Assembly (NCBI GenBank): GCA_037200525.1
Contig: JBBCGG010000001.1
Location: 521,526 to 585,525 of the forward strand
Origin: Methylocella sp.
Lineage (GTDB): Bacteria > Pseudomonadota > Alphaproteobacteria > Rhizobiales > Beijerinckiaceae
DNA length: 64,000 nucleotides
Direction: 5' to 3'
The notes below the pieces were generated by a model. That model worked only from the letters and a program-made list of their open reading frames with translations. It did no database searches and was not told the origin of the DNA. Each line of letters starts with the position of its first letter. Within the stretch, counting starts at the first letter, position 1. Position numbers and translations under genes: made by a program. Shown here in pieces: positions 36,303-45,913 of the stretch.

Positions 36303-37355
36303 TTGACCGGTCCGAGCATTGAGACAAAACCGTTTTTGCGCGTGCTCGACGGCGAGGCGCTGTTCCCTCCCCCAGTCTGGCTGATGCGTCAGGCCGGGCG
36401 TTATCTCCCCGAATATCGCGAGATGCGCGCCAAAATCCCCACGTTTTTAGATTTTTGCTATACGCCCGCCGTCGCGGCGGAAGCGACATTACAGCCGATT
36501 CGCCGTTTCGGCTTCGATGCGGCGATCCTCTTCAGCGACATTCTCGTGGTGCCTGATGCGCTTGGCCAGAAGGTGACGTTTGAGGCCAATGAAGGACCTC
36601 GACTGGATCCCATTCAATCAACCGAAGCTTTTCTCAAGCTGCATGAGGAAATTGACCTCAAACGTCTAGCTCCTGTCTTCGAGACGATTGTGAGGGTCAA
36701 GGCCGAGTTGCCGGACGAGGCGGCTTTGATTGGATTCTGCGGCGCCCCATGGACGGTCGCGAGCTATATGATTGCCGGGCGCGGCACGCCGGATCAGACG
36801 CCGGCTCGGCTCTTCGCTTATCAGCAACCAGAATTGTTTCAACGGCTGATCGACAGGCTGGTGCAAGCGTCGATCGATTATCTTGGGCGACAGATCGATG
36901 CAGGCGTCGAAGCCGTGCAGATTTTCGACACTTGGGCAGGGGTTCTGCCTCCGGGAGAATGGGAGCGTTGGTGCCTTGCGCCCATCAAGGAGGTTGTGGC
37001 CGGCGTCAGACGTAGACACGCAAACGTGCGTATCATTGGCTTTCCAAAAGGCATTGGTCCGCGGCTTGCCGATTTTGCGGCGCAGACCGGGGTTGAAGCT
37101 TTGGGGCTGGATAGCGCGACGGACCCGGCCTGGGCTGCGCGCACGCTCGACAAAAGTCTCGTTTTACAGGGTAATCTTGATCCCTTGGCCCTCGTCGCGG
37201 GGGGAATCGCCCTTAAGACGGCCGTGAAGCGCATCCTCGATGCATTCCAAGGCCGCGCGCATATTTTCAATCTTGGCCATGGTATCGTGCCGCAGACCCC
37301 ACTTGAAAATGTCGAGGCTTTAATCGAGCTTATCCGGCACAGGACGCCCGCATGA
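36303..37355 (+). CDS. hemE: Uroporphyrinogen decarboxylase
   Basis: HemE removes four carboxyl groups from uroporphyrinogen III in haem synthesis. Signatures are PPVWLMRQAGRYLPEY near residue 23, ILFSDILVVPDALGQKV with the catalytic Asp, GFCGAPWTVASYMI and the C-terminal FNLGHGIVPQTPLENV. The start is TTG at 36303 with AGGGA upstream. Length 350. It is the first gene right of the origin, as in Caulobacter, and overlaps hemJ by 4 bp. Confidence 0.96.
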   Translation: MTGPSIETKPFLRVLDGEALFPPPVWLMRQAGRYLPEYREMRAKIPTFLDFCYTPAVAAEATLQPIRRFGFDAAILFSDILVVPDALGQKVTFEANEGPRLDPIQSTEAFLKLHEEIDLKRLAPVFETIVRVKAELPDEAALIGFCGAPWTVASYMIAGRGTPDQTPARLFAYQQPELFQRLIDRLVQASIDYLGRQIDAGVEAVQIFDTWAGVLPPGEWERWCLAPIKEVVAGVRRRHANVRIIGFPKGIGPRLADFAAQTGVEALGLDSATDPAWAARTLDKSLVLQGNLDPLALVAGGIALKTAVKRILDAFQGRAHIFNLGHGIVPQTPLENVEALIELIRHRTPA

Positions 37356-37783
37356 ATGATGCTTATCTCTGGATTAAGGCCCTCCATATCGTGGCGGTGA
37401 TCGCCTGGATGGCGGGAATGCTCTATTTGCCGCGTCTCTTCGTCTACCATGCGGGAGCCTCACAGGGTTCGGAGCTGGCGCGCACGTTTGAAGTCATGGA
37501 GCGCAAGCTGATGCGCTTGATCATGCTGCCCGCTTTGATCGTCGTGTGGATCAGCGGCCTGACGCTCGCGATCGAGCATCACTGGTTTCAGTCCGGCTGG
37601 TTGCACGGCAAGCTGCTGTTGGTTATTGTAATGACGGCGCTTCACGGATATTTTAGCGTTGTCCGCAAAAAATTCGCTGCGGGAACAAATCAGCATCAAT
37701 CGCGTTTTTTCCGCATCATTAATGAGATCCCGACTCTTTTGTTGATTGGAATCATCATATTGGTTGTGGTCAAACCTTTTTGA
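37352..37783 (+). CDS. hemJ: Protoporphyrinogen oxidase HemJ
   Basis: HemJ is the membrane enzyme that oxidises protoporphyrinogen IX in bacteria lacking HemG and HemY. The 143-residue protein has four TM helices; the conserved His in ALHIVAVIAWMAGMLYLPRLFVYH and the Lys/His region WLHGKLLLV...HGYF are the haem-binding and active-site residues known for the family. It overlaps hemE by 4 bp, so two haem synthesis steps are co-translated. Confidence 0.92.
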   Translation: MNDAYLWIKALHIVAVIAWMAGMLYLPRLFVYHAGASQGSELARTFEVMERKLMRLIMLPALIVVWISGLTLAIEHHWFQSGWLHGKLLLVIVMTALHGYFSVVRKKFAAGTNQHQSRFFRIINEIPTLLLIGIIILVVVKPF

Positions 37784-37959
37784 AGCGCAGCATAAGTTCC
37801 CAGCAATAGTCTTGCTTGTCAAAAGACCGAAACTGATTTACCCATAGCTTTCTCCCTGCGGGTTATTGGCTTTAAGGTCATAATTCCTCCGTGGCGTCGG
37901 GAGCTTCCCACCTGCCTTTCGGGTTCGCCCACCTCTCTTTTCTCTTTCAGGACTCGGCT

Positions 37960-38049
37960 ATGTATTGCCTGTCCTGCTCTTGCGTGAAAAGTCGCGCTAT
38001 CCTTCCAAGGACTCCATCCCTATGCGGGAAATTAAACTACAAGACTTGA
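37960..38049 (+). CDS. Possible rho leader peptide (29 residues, Cys-rich)
   Basis: An ATG at 37960, preceded by CAGGA, opens a 29-codon frame beginning [20 protein letters not shown] and ending in a TGA at 38047-38049. It overlaps the first 28 bases of rho in another frame. Three cysteines are in the first eight residues. rho is preceded by a short ORF (rhoL) in enterobacteria, and rho is known to be autoregulated through its leader. Whether this one is translated is not known. Confidence 0.4.
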   Translation: MYCLSCSCVKSRAILPRTPSLCGKLNYKT

Positions 38050-39290
38050 AGCTCAAGTCGCCGACCGAATTGCTTGGCTTTGCGGAGGAACACGAAGTCG
38101 AGAATGCTTCGATCATGCGCAAACAGGAGTTGATGTTTGCGATTTTGAAACAGCTCGCCAGCCGAGAGATCGAAATTGTCGGCGAAGGCGTGATCGAGGT
38201 GTTGCAGGATGGCTTCGGCTTCCTTCGATCGCCCGAAGCCAATTATCTCGCCGGCCCCGATGATATTTACGTCTCTCCATCGCAGATACGCAGGTTTGGG
38301 CTACGCACCGGCGACACGGTTGAAGGTCTGATCCGAAGTCCCAAAGAAGGCGAACGTTATTTCGCCCTTCTCAAGGTGAACACGATTAATTTCGAAGATC
38401 CCGAGAAGATCAGGCACAAGGTTCACTTCGATAATCTGACCCCCCTTTATCCTGACGAGCGATTGAAGCTTGAGGTCGAGGATCCGACCAAGAAGGACCT
38501 CTCCGCGCGCGTCATCGATATCGTCGCGCCGATCGGCAAAGGCCAACGCGCCCTGATCGTTGCGCCGCCGCGAACCGGCAAGACCGTGCTTTTGCAGAAC
38601 ATTGCCCAGTCGGTCACCGCCAACCACCCGGAATGCTATCTGATCGTGCTGCTGATTGATGAGCGGCCCGAAGAAGTCACCGACATGCAGCGCTCGGTGC
38701 ATGGCGAAGTCGTCTCCTCGACCTTCGACGAACCGGCGGTTCGCCATGTTCAGGTGGCTGAAATGGTCATCGAGAAGGCGAAGCGGCTGGTCGAGCATGG
38801 CCGCGATGTGGTGATCCTGTTGGATTCCATCACCAGATTGGGCCGCGCCTATAACACTGTCGTGCCGTCATCCGGCAAAGTGCTGACCGGCGGCGTTGAC
38901 GCCAACGCCCTGCAACGTCCGAAGCGATTCTTCGGCGCCGCGCGTAATATCGAGGAAGGCGGCTCGTTGACCATTATCGCCACCGCGCTGATCGATACGG
39001 GTTCGCGCATGGACGAAGTGATTTTCGAAGAATTCAAAGGCACCGGCAATTCCGAAATTATTCTCGATCGCAAGGTCGCCGATAAGCGGACCTTCCCGGC
39101 TATCGACATTACTCGCTCGGGTACGCGCAAGGAGGAGCTGCTGGTTCCGCCTGACATTTTAAAGAAAATGTACGTCCTGCGCCGCATTCTCAACCCAATG
39201 GGAACCATCGACGGAATCGAATTCCTGCTCGGCAAGTTGCGCGAGACGCCGAAGGGCAATGCGATGTTCTTCGAGGCGATGAACACCTAA
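38022..39290 (+). CDS. rho: Transcription termination factor Rho
   Basis: Rho is the hexameric RNA helicase that ends untranslated transcripts. The 422-residue protein has the N-terminal RNA-binding domain with [16 protein letters not shown] and [18 protein letters not shown] (residues 60-100), Walker A PPRTGKT (182-188), Walker [13 protein letters not shown], the Q-loop [13 protein letters not shown] and the R-loop. The ATG at 38022 has AAGGA 10 bp upstream; the open frame extends to 37965 but the family N-terminus is [14 protein letters not shown]. The 238-bp leader has a pyrimidine-rich tract at about 37905-37948 suited to Rho binding and thus autoregulation. It is followed by an IS element. 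Confidence 0.96.
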   Translation: MREIKLQDLKLKSPTELLGFAEEHEVENASIMRKQELMFAILKQLASREIEIVGEGVIEVLQDGFGFLRSPEANYLAGPDDIYVSPSQIRRFGLRTGDTVEGLIRSPKEGERYFALLKVNTINFEDPEKIRHKVHFDNLTPLYPDERLKLEVEDPTKKDLSARVIDIVAPIGKGQRALIVAPPRTGKTVLLQNIAQSVTANHPECYLIVLLIDERPEEVTDMQRSVHGEVVSSTFDEPAVRHVQVAEMVIEKAKRLVEHGRDVVILLDSITRLGRAYNTVVPSSGKVLTGGVDANALQRPKRFFGAARNIEEGGSLTIIATALIDTGSRMDEVIFEEFKGTGNSEIILDRKVADKRTFPAIDITRSGTRKEELLVPPDILKKMYVLRRILNPMGTIDGIEFLLGKLRETPKGNAMFFEAMNT

Positions 39291-39516
39291 GGCGTCCTGC
39301 GTCGGCTGTTTTGCGGTCACATCCGCTCTTAACAAACGGCGGTTGCCGTTGGCGAGCCGCGGAGCCTGTGCCGGAAGGAGCAATCCGCGCCGGCGCAGCT
39401 TATTCGCTTTGCGGCCAAAAATACTGACATGGTTGAGGTGTAAAACGCCGCGAAGCATTAGGCCGTGGTGACGAATTCGGCGTTTGAGGGATTCTCGCGA
39501 GGATCTTTCCATGATT

Positions 39517-39544
39517 CAAGGCTGATTTTTGGAGATCAGCCTTG
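39517..39544 (+). promoter_or_regulatory. Hairpin abutting the transposase start
   Basis: CAAGGCTGAT (39517-39526) and ATCAGCCTTG (39535-39544) form a perfect 10-bp stem with loop TTTTGGAG (39527-39534). The transposase ATG begins at 39545, immediately after the stem. GGAG in the loop could be the ribosome site. Structures of this type in IS elements block translation of transcripts that enter from a flanking gene; here readthrough from rho would be the concern. Confidence 0.65.
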
Positions 39545-40311
39545 ATGATTCGGGATGTCGATGCGCTGCGAGACGATCAATGGGAGCGGCTTTGTGATCT
39601 TGTGCCAGGCGGAAGAGCCGGCCAGCGCGGGCCGCGCTGCGACAATCGACGCTTCGTCGACGCGCTGTTATGGATGGCCCGCTCGGGCGGCCGCTGGCGC
39701 GATCTGCCCGAACGCTTCGGCGACCATCAGGCGGTGAAACGCCGCTACTATCGCTGGATCGAGCGCGGCGCCTTGGACGGATTTCTTGAGGCATTCACCG
39801 CCGAGGCCGATCTCGAATGGCTGATGATCGACTCAACAATCGTGCGCGCCCATCAGCACGCGGCCGGCGCAAGGATCGCCAAAGGGGGGCGGATGCCCAT
39901 GGCCTGGGCCGCTCTCGCGGTGGTTTGAGCACCAAAATCCACGCCGCGACAGACGCGCTCGGCAACCCCGTTCGGCTCCTTCTCGGACCTGGGCAGCGCA
40001 ACGACATCACAAAAGCGCACGCCCTGATCGAAGGCTTTGCGGCCGATGCGATCATCGCCGATAAAGGTTATGACGCCAATCACTTGCGCAAGGCTGTTCT
40101 TATGCGTGAGGCTGAGCCGGTGATCCCATCAAAATCCAATCGCCGCGCGCCGCTCCCCTACGACAAGGCGCTCTACAAGGAGCGCAATCTCGTCGAGCGT
40201 TTCTTCAATAAACTGAAGCAGTTCCGGCGCGTCGCAACCCGATACGACAAGCTCCTCGCAAACTACCGAGGCTTCGTATTGCTCGCCGCTATTGCTATCA
40301 TGCTCAGGTAA
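39545..40311 (+). CDS. IS427-type transposase, made by -1 frameshift
   Basis: This is a DDE transposase in two frames. The first (39545-39928) has MIRDVDALRDDQWERLCDLVPG, ALLWMARSGGRWRDLPERFG and MIDSTIVRAHQHAAGAR with the first catalytic Asp. The second (open from 39817, stop at 40309-40311) continues LGRSRGGLSTKIHAATDALGNP, IIADKGYDANHLRKAV with the second Asp and YKERNLVERFFNKLKQFRRVATRYDK with the Glu. The join fits a -1 slip on the run AAAGGGGGGC at 39881-39890, giving ...AKGG-ADAHGLGRSRGG. Reported here as one product spanning both frames. Confidence 0.88.
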
Positions 40312-40475
40312 TTCGTCACTACTGCCTAGGTCGGCTTGACGCTGGGTCCCAATTGGCTGGAAACTCTCATCTCGGACGCTGCGACGAGCTTGCCGGGAAG
40401 GCTCGGACCGCTGTGAAACTGGAAGCCGTGGGCCTGTATCGCTTCGTCCCGTTCTGAAAGAATGAAGAGCCGACG

Positions 40476-41210
40476 ATGGACGAACTTTTAGCGCTGGCCG
40501 CCGAACCTTCGACGTGGCTGGCGCTCGCCGCTCTCGTCGGCATGGAAGTTGTGCTGGGCATAGACAACCTCGTCTTCATAGCGATTGTCTCATCCAAATT
40601 GCCGGAGCATCAGCGCTCCAGGGCGCGGCGAATCGGGATCGGCTTGTCCTTGGTCCTGCGCATTGCGCTTCTCGCCACAGTCAGCTCCATCATCAAGCTC
40701 ACCGCGCCGATCTTCTATGTTCTCGATCGCGGCTTCTCCTGGCGCGATCTGATTTTGATCGCCGGCGGCCTGTTCCTCGTCTGGAAGGCGACGACTGAAA
40801 TTCACGATTCGGTCGATCCCGAAGAGGAGGCGGAGATAAAGCCAAAACGAGAGGGCAGCTTCATCCTGACCATTGGCCAAATATTGGTGCTTGATCTCGT
40901 GTTCTCGGTTGACAGCATTGTAACCGCGGTTGGCATGACTGAACATGTTCCAATCATGATTGTTTCCGTGCTCGCCGCTGTGTTTGCAATGCTTCTCGCC
41001 GCCGATCCGCTCGCCAAGTTCATCCATCGCAATCCTACGATCGTAATGCTCGCGCTCGGGTTTCTTTTGCTCATCGGCGCGACTTTGATTGCGGAAGGAT
41101 TGGGCTTCCATTTCCCCAAAGGCTATATCTACACGGCTATGGCTTTCTCCGGCTTGGTCGAAGGCCTCAATATAATGGCGAGGAAGAGGCGGCGCGCTTC
41201 AAAAAAATAG
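40476..41210 (+). CDS. TerC-family integral membrane protein
   Basis: The 244-residue, 7-TM protein has the TerC signatures: two acidic motifs within membrane helices, [20 protein letters not shown] (residues 24-43) and [21 protein letters not shown] charged loop with [13 protein letters not shown] lies between them. TerC-type proteins export manganese co-translationally or protect exoenzymes; tellurite resistance is the original phenotype. The ATG at 40476 is clear. It lies 150 bp beyond the IS and 12 bp before priA. Confidence 0.88.
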   Translation: MDELLALAAEPSTWLALAALVGMEVVLGIDNLVFIAIVSSKLPEHQRSRARRIGIGLSLVLRIALLATVSSIIKLTAPIFYVLDRGFSWRDLILIAGGLFLVWKATTEIHDSVDPEEEAEIKPKREGSFILTIGQILVLDLVFSVDSIVTAVGMTEHVPIMIVSVLAAVFAMLLAADPLAKFIHRNPTIVMLALGFLLLIGATLIAEGLGFHFPKGYIYTAMAFSGLVEGLNIMARKRRRASKK

Positions 41211-41221
41211 CGCGCCGCCAC

Positions 41222-43486
41222 ATGACCATGAGCAAAACGGCCGAGGAAAGCGAGCGACCGCCGCGCATTGCCGACGTGCTTATGCCGATCGCGCTGGACA
41301 CCGCCTATTCCTATTCGGTTCCTGGCGGGATGGATCTCACCGCGGGAGACTTCGTCGAGGCCCCGCTTGGGGCGCGCGTGACTGTCGGCGTCGTCTGGGA
41401 AGTTCGGCCGGTTCTCGAATCGCCGGGAAATCGAACCAGCAATCTGAAAAGCATAGCATCTCGGCTCGATCTGCCGCCGCTGAACGAGTCTTTGCGCAAA
41501 TTCATCGATTGGGTGGCGCGATGGAACATGAGCGCGAGGGGCATGGTCCTGCGCATGGCGATTCGGGCGCCGTTTCATGCATCTCCCGAGCCCGTCCGCG
41601 TCGGCGTTCGGCTGGCTGGGTTGCCGCCACGGCGGATGACGCCCGCCCGCGCCCGCGTTATTGCGGCGGCGGAAGGCGGCCAAATTTTCGTGAAATCGGA
41701 GCTGGCGAAAACAGCAGGATGTTCCGCTGGCGTCATTGACGCTCTGATCGACGATGGCGCGCTGGAGACAATCGCGCTTTCTCCTGAACCTGTCGTCTCG
41801 CCTAGCGATCCGCATTTCGCCAAGCCGCATCTGGAGCCAGATCAAGCCAAGGCTGCCTTTGATCTGATCGATCGCGGCAAAGCGGGCGACTTCTCCGTGA
41901 CCCTGCTCGAAGGCGTGACCGGCTCGGGCAAGACGGAAGTCTATTTCGAGGCGATCGCCGCCGCTTTGGAAAGCGGACGCCAAGCGCTGATTCTGATGCC
42001 GGAAATTGCGCTCACTACGCAGTTTCTGGATCGTTTCGAAGCGCGTTTTGGCGCCCGTCCCGCCGAATGGCATTCGGGCGTCAGCGCCCGCAAACGCGCC
42101 CGCATCTGGAGCGCGGTGGCCCTTGGCGAGGCCAAAATCGTCATTGGCGCAAGATCCGCGCTTTTTCTCCCGTTTCAGAACCTCGGCGCGCTGATCGTCG
42201 ACGAGGAACATGACAGCGCCTATAAGCAGGAAGACGGGGTTTCGTACCACGCCCGCGACATGGCCGTGGTGCGCGGTCAGATCGAGAAGGCCGCAGTCAT
42301 CCTCGCCTCGGCGACGCCTTCGATCGAGACGCGCGTCAATGCCGAGCAGGGGCGCTATTTCCATCTCAAATTGAGCGGGCGGTTCCAGGGACGCGCCATG
42401 CCGCTGATCGCCGCCGTCGATATGCGGCTCGAGGGGCCGCCGCGCGGAAAATGGATTTCGCCCCGCCTCAACGCCGTCCTCTCGGCGACTCTCCAGCGCG
42501 GCGAGCAGGCGCTTCTATTCCTGAACCGCCGCGGCTATGCCCCCCTGACCCTCTGCCGGAGTTGCGGCCATCGCTTCCAATGTCCAAACTGCACCGCCTG
42601 GCTAGTCGAACACCGCTTCCGTAAAGCGCTGGTCTGCCATCACTGCGGCCACATCGAACGGCGGCCGGACCTATGCCCGAACTGTGAAGCCGTCGATTCG
42701 CTCGTGGCCTGCGGCCCGGGCATCGAGAGACTGGCTGAGGAGGTCGGGGAAGCGTTTCCAGGCGCTCGGGTTCTGGTTCTATCTTCCGATTTTCCCGGCG
42801 GAGCGGAGCGGCTGCGCGCCGAGTTCGAGGCCGTCTCGCGCGGCGAATGCGATATCGTCATCGGCACGCAAATGGTGGCGAAAGGCCATAATTTCCCGCT
42901 TCTCTCGCTTGTCGGCGTGATCGATGCCGACATCGGGCTGACCTCAGGCGATCCACGCGCGGCGGAGCGGACATTTCAGCTGCTGCAACAGGTGACGGGG
43001 CGCGCCGGCCGGTTCGATAAAGCGGGTCAGGCTTTGGTGCAGACCTTTCAGCCCGAGCATCCGGTCATGCGCGCCATTCTCTCTGGCGACAGCGAACGCT
43101 TTTATTCTGAGGAAACCGAGCAACGGCACCGCGCGGGTTTGCCGCCATTCGGAAGGCTCGCGGCCTTGATCATTTCCGGCAAGGATAGCGCCTCGACCGA
43201 GATTTTCGCGCGCGCGCTGGCCCGGGCTGCATATGGCTTGGCCACCTCGCCGCTATGGACGTTGGCGCCTGCCGGGGGATTGCAATCCGAAAAGGATGTT
43301 AGTTTGCTTGGGCCTGCGGAAGCGCCGATCGCGGTTGTGCGCGGACGCCATCGCTTCAGACTGCTGGTGCGAGCCCCGCGCTCCGCTGATCTGCAGGGAT
43401 TTTTGCGGGCCTTGCTGGCGGCTGGGCCGGCTGCGCGAGGCGGCATTCGCGTCGCGATCGACATCGAGCCGCAGAGCTTCTTGTAG
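41222..43486 (+). CDS. priA: Primosomal replication restart helicase PriA
   Basis: PriA reloads the replisome on stalled forks. The 754-residue protein has the 3'-DNA-binding N-terminal domain (residues 15-120), a winged-helix linker, helicase motifs I GVTGSGKTE, II DEEHDSAYKQEDG and III ILASATPS. The zinc cluster is intact (CRSCGHRFQCPNC, CHHCGH, CPNCE), followed by motif V IGTQMVAKGHNFP and VI QVTGRAGR. It begins 12 bp after the TerC gene at the ATG at 41222 (or at the second ATG, 41228). All catalytic motifs are present. Confidence 0.95.
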   Translation: MTMSKTAEESERPPRIADVLMPIALDTAYSYSVPGGMDLTAGDFVEAPLGARVTVGVVWEVRPVLESPGNRTSNLKSIASRLDLPPLNESLRKFIDWVARWNMSARGMVLRMAIRAPFHASPEPVRVGVRLAGLPPRRMTPARARVIAAAEGGQIFVKSELAKTAGCSAGVIDALIDDGALETIALSPEPVVSPSDPHFAKPHLEPDQAKAAFDLIDRGKAGDFSVTLLEGVTGSGKTEVYFEAIAAALESGRQALILMPEIALTTQFLDRFEARFGARPAEWHSGVSARKRARIWSAVALGEAKIVIGARSALFLPFQNLGALIVDEEHDSAYKQEDGVSYHARDMAVVRGQIEKAAVILASATPSIETRVNAEQGRYFHLKLSGRFQGRAMPLIAAVDMRLEGPPRGKWISPRLNAVLSATLQRGEQALLFLNRRGYAPLTLCRSCGHRFQCPNCTAWLVEHRFRKALVCHHCGHIERRPDLCPNCEAVDSLVACGPGIERLAEEVGEAFPGARVLVLSSDFPGGAERLRAEFEAVSRGECDIVIGTQMVAKGHNFPLLSLVGVIDADIGLTSGDPRAAERTFQLLQQVTGRAGRFDKAGQALVQTFQPEHPVMRAILSGDSERFYSEETEQRHRAGLPPFGRLAALIISGKDSASTEIFARALARAAYGLATSPLWTLAPAGGLQSEKDVSLLGPAEAPIAVVRGRHRFRLLVRAPRSADLQGFLRALLAAGPAARGGIRVAIDIEPQSFL

Positions 43487-43835
43487 AAAAACTTCTTTGG
43501 GCATGGCCGAGCGAGCGGGCCGGGCGGGATCCGCGCTAAAACGAAAAGTTGCTGGGCTTTTAACTCGAACTCGCAAAGCGCAGGAAAAGACATCATTTCA
43601 CGGTTCGTCCGCGAGCGTGGCTGGCACCGCACATGTCTCCCGAATTCAGATGGAAAATCTGATATTTCCGACAACAGGTGGTGGATGATTATCCCCAAGG
43701 CTTGGATGATTTATCCCTGAGCCATGGATGTTCGCCCGATCGGTCCGTGCTTAATTGCTTTGCTGCATGAGCAAATAGATTTTGCAAAACTGCAAAGGCA
43801 AAAGCAGTAGCCTTTTCGGGCATAGAGCGGAACTC
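43487..43835. other. Gene-free gap after priA
   Basis: About 350 bp with no coding region, RNA gene or clear terminator that I can recognise. Open frames here are short and unlike known families. Confidence 0.4.
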
Positions 43836-44015
43836 TTGGACACGCCTGATTTTGAATTTGACCTCGGCAGAGGTCGTTATTTGAGAGGTCGCGGATGGCG
43901 CGGCCTCGTCGCCCTTGCCCTGCTGTTGACGACGGTCTTGCTTGCCATTTTGATGGCTTCTCCTGAACTCGGATCCCTCTTTCGAAGCCTCGTCGCGCGA
44001 GTTATTAGTGTCTGA
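43836..44015 (+). CDS. Small single-pass membrane protein, hypothetical
   Basis: A 59-residue frame starts at a TTG at 43836 (LDTPDFEFDLGRGRYLRGRGW) and has one strong TM helix (LVALALLLTTVLLAILMA) before ending LVARVISV. The positive residues before the helix suggest the N-terminus faces the cytoplasm. An upstream extension to 43782 is possible. I do not recognise the family. It is divergent-side neighbour to parB's 3' end and may belong to the priA side of the rearranged segment. Confidence 0.45.
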   Translation: MDTPDFEFDLGRGRYLRGRGWRGLVALALLLTTVLLAILMASPELGSLFRSLVARVISV

Positions 44016-44111
44016 TTCTGCATGAGAGTTCTGACTATTAAGCACAGGTTAATTGGAGATCAATTAAATTTACAACAATCTAATTGCCTGATTCATAATC
44101 AGCATCATATT

Positions 44112-45014
44112 CTATGACACACGCAGACGGTTGCAGAGCGCATCCAGTTGTTCGAGAGTCGTATAGGCGACGCGCAGCTCGCCGCGCTCGCCCTTGTTGG
44201 CGATCTTCACCTTTAGGCCGAGCGCTGTGGTCAAGGAGTTCTCCAGCGCTCTGGTGTCCGCATCCTTCGGCTTAGCCGCGCGCTTTTGGGTTGCGCTGCT
44301 CGAATCCGCCAGCTCTTTTGCGGTCTCTTCCTGAACGATCCGCTCGACGTCGCGGACGGTCAGGCCTTCCGCGACGATCCTCTCCGCGAGACCGTCAGGA
44401 TCGGCGAAGCCAAGAAGCGCGCGCGCATGACCCGCGGAAATATGACCCTCCGCCAGCAGCTGTTTGCAGCGTTCGGGCAGCTTCAAAAGCCGCAAGGTAT
44501 TGGCGACATGGCTACGGCTCTTGCCAATGACTTTAGCAAGGTCCGTCTGCGAATAGTTGAATTCGGCGCTGAGGCGATCATAGCCGGAGGCTTCTTCCAA
44601 GGCGTTAAGGTCGCTGCGCTGCACATTTTCGATGATGGCGAGTTCGAGCGCTTGCTGATCATCGGCGTCGATCGAAATAATTGGCACTTCGTGCAGACCA
44701 GCCCGTTGCGCGGCGCGCCAGCGGCGTTCCCCGGCGATGATCTCATAGACATCAACGACGCCCGGCGCCGGCCGCGCCAGAATTGGCTGGATAATGCCCT
44801 TTTCCTTGATCGAGGCGGTAAGATCGTCGAGCTCGTCTTCAGCAAACGACTTGCGCGGATTGCGCGGATTGGGCCGAAGAAATTCGATGGGGATTTTCTT
44901 CTGGCTGCGAAGCCGTGGGGAAGCGTTCGCCGGCTCTTCGCTGTCGCCGATCAAGGCGGCGAGGCCGCGCCCGAGACGGGGCCGGATATCTTCCGCGGGT
45001 TTGGATGCTTTCAT
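44112..45014 (-). CDS. parB: Chromosome partitioning protein ParB
   Basis: ParB is the CTP-dependent clamp that loads at parS and organises the origin region. The N-terminus RPRLGRGLAALIG is the ParA-stimulating segment. The ParB/Srx domain follows with the CTP-binding GERRWRAAQRAG and ENVQRSDLNALEEA motifs, then the helix-turn-helix TDLAKVIGKSRSHVANTLRLLKLP that reads parS. The C-terminal dimerisation region ends LDALCNRLRVS. Length 300. It follows parA by 19 bp. Two parS sites at 46202 and 48465 lie in the same operon. Confidence 0.96.
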   Translation of the reverse strand: MKASKPAEDIRPRLGRGLAALIGDSEEPANASPRLRSQKKIPIEFLRPNPRNPRKSFAEDELDDLTASIKEKGIIQPILARPAPGVVDVYEIIAGERRWRAAQRAGLHEVPIISIDADDQQALELAIIENVQRSDLNALEEASGYDRLSAEFNYSQTDLAKVIGKSRSHVANTLRLLKLPERCKQLLAEGHISAGHARALLGFADPDGLAERIVAEGLTVRDVERIVQEETAKELADSSSATQKRAAKPKDADTRALENSLTTALGLKVKIANKGERGELRVAYTTLEQLDALCNRLRVS

Positions 45015-45033
45015 GGGCTTCGCTCCATTGAGG

Positions 45034-45858
45034 TCAGGCGGCGCGATAGACGCGTTCTCGCTGGATGACTTCCGAAGCGAGTTTCAAATAGGCTTGGCTG
45101 CCGCTGCATTTCAGATCGTAGAGAAGCACCGGCTTGCCATGCGAAGGGGCTTCCGAAACGCGGACATTGCGGGGAATGACGGTGTCGTAAACTTTGTCGC
45201 CCATGAACCCGCGCACATCGGCGACGACTTGCGTCGCCAGACTATTGCGGGAGTCGAACATAGTAAGAACAATGCCGTGTATGGTTAATGCGGGGTTTAG
45301 GGTTGTCCGCACCTGCTCCACCGTAGCCAAAAGCTGCGATAAACCTTCGAGGGCGAAAAACTCGCATTGAAGAGGCACGAGGACGCTATGGGCCGCCGTC
45401 ATGGCGTTCATGGTGAGCAGGTTGAGCGAAGGCGGGCAATCGACCAGGACATAGGTGAATCGTTCAGTCTCGGGAAGGCCGCGCTGCTCCTCGGCGAAGA
45501 TCTGGATCGCATTTTTGAGGCAATAGGCGCGATCTTTTCGCCCCGCAATCTCGAGTTCGACGCCGAGGAGATCAAGCGTCGAAGGGGCTACCGTTAATCT
45601 GGGCACGGCGGTCGCCTGGAGGATCGCCCGCAGAGATTCATCGCCGATCATAACATCATAGGTTGAAAGACGGCGGCTGCGACGCTCAATTCCGAGCCCA
45701 GTAGAGGCGTTGCCCTGCGGATCGAGGTCGATGATCAAGACTTTTTCGCCAATGGCGGCAAGAGCGGTGCCGAGGTTGATCGCCGTGGTCGTTTTTCCCA
45801 CGCCGCCTTTTTGATTGGCAAGAACGAGAACCCGCATCTCTGAGGAGGTGGGCGTCAC
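45034..45858 (-). CDS. parA: Chromosome partitioning ATPase ParA
   Basis: ParA forms the ATP-dependent nucleoid gradient that moves ParB-parS complexes. Motifs are the deviant Walker A KGGVGKTTT, the Walker A' DLDPQGNAS and Walker B VLVDCPPSLNLL, with the conserved SEAPSHGKPVLLYD segment. I start at the GTG at 45858, which has GAGGAG 7 bp upstream and gives VTPTSSEMRVLVLANQKGG, 274 residues. The frame is open to 45984, overlapping the rsmG 3' end. The order rsmG-parA-parB is the standard alphaproteobacterial one. Confidence 0.95.
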   Translation of the reverse strand: MTPTSSEMRVLVLANQKGGVGKTTTAINLGTALAAIGEKVLIIDLDPQGNASTGLGIERRSRRLSTYDVMIGDESLRAILQATAVPRLTVAPSTLDLLGVELEIAGRKDRAYCLKNAIQIFAEEQRGLPETERFTYVLVDCPPSLNLLTMNAMTAAHSVLVPLQCEFFALEGLSQLLATVEQVRTTLNPALTIHGIVLTMFDSRNSLATQVVADVRGFMGDKVYDTVIPRNVRVSEAPSHGKPVLLYDLKCSGSQAYLKLASEVIQRERVYRAA

Positions 45859-45913
45859 TTTCAACTCCTCGAAAGAGCTCGAAAAGAGCTTCGAGACAGG
45901 CAGCGCGCACAAG

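Larger units (their letters stand above)
39461..40326 (+). mobile_element. IS5-family (IS427-like) insertion sequence, intact
   Basis: An 866-bp element is bounded by 17-bp terminal inverted repeats GGCCGTGGTGACGAATT (39461-39477) and AATTCGTCACTACTGCC (40310-40326), 15 of 17 matching. Each end is flanked by TA (39459-39460 and 40327-40328), consistent with the TA duplication of the IS427 group. Inside is a transposase in two overlapping frames. The element lies in the intergenic region after rho. Both ends and the frameshift organisation are intact, so it may be active. Confidence 0.9.
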
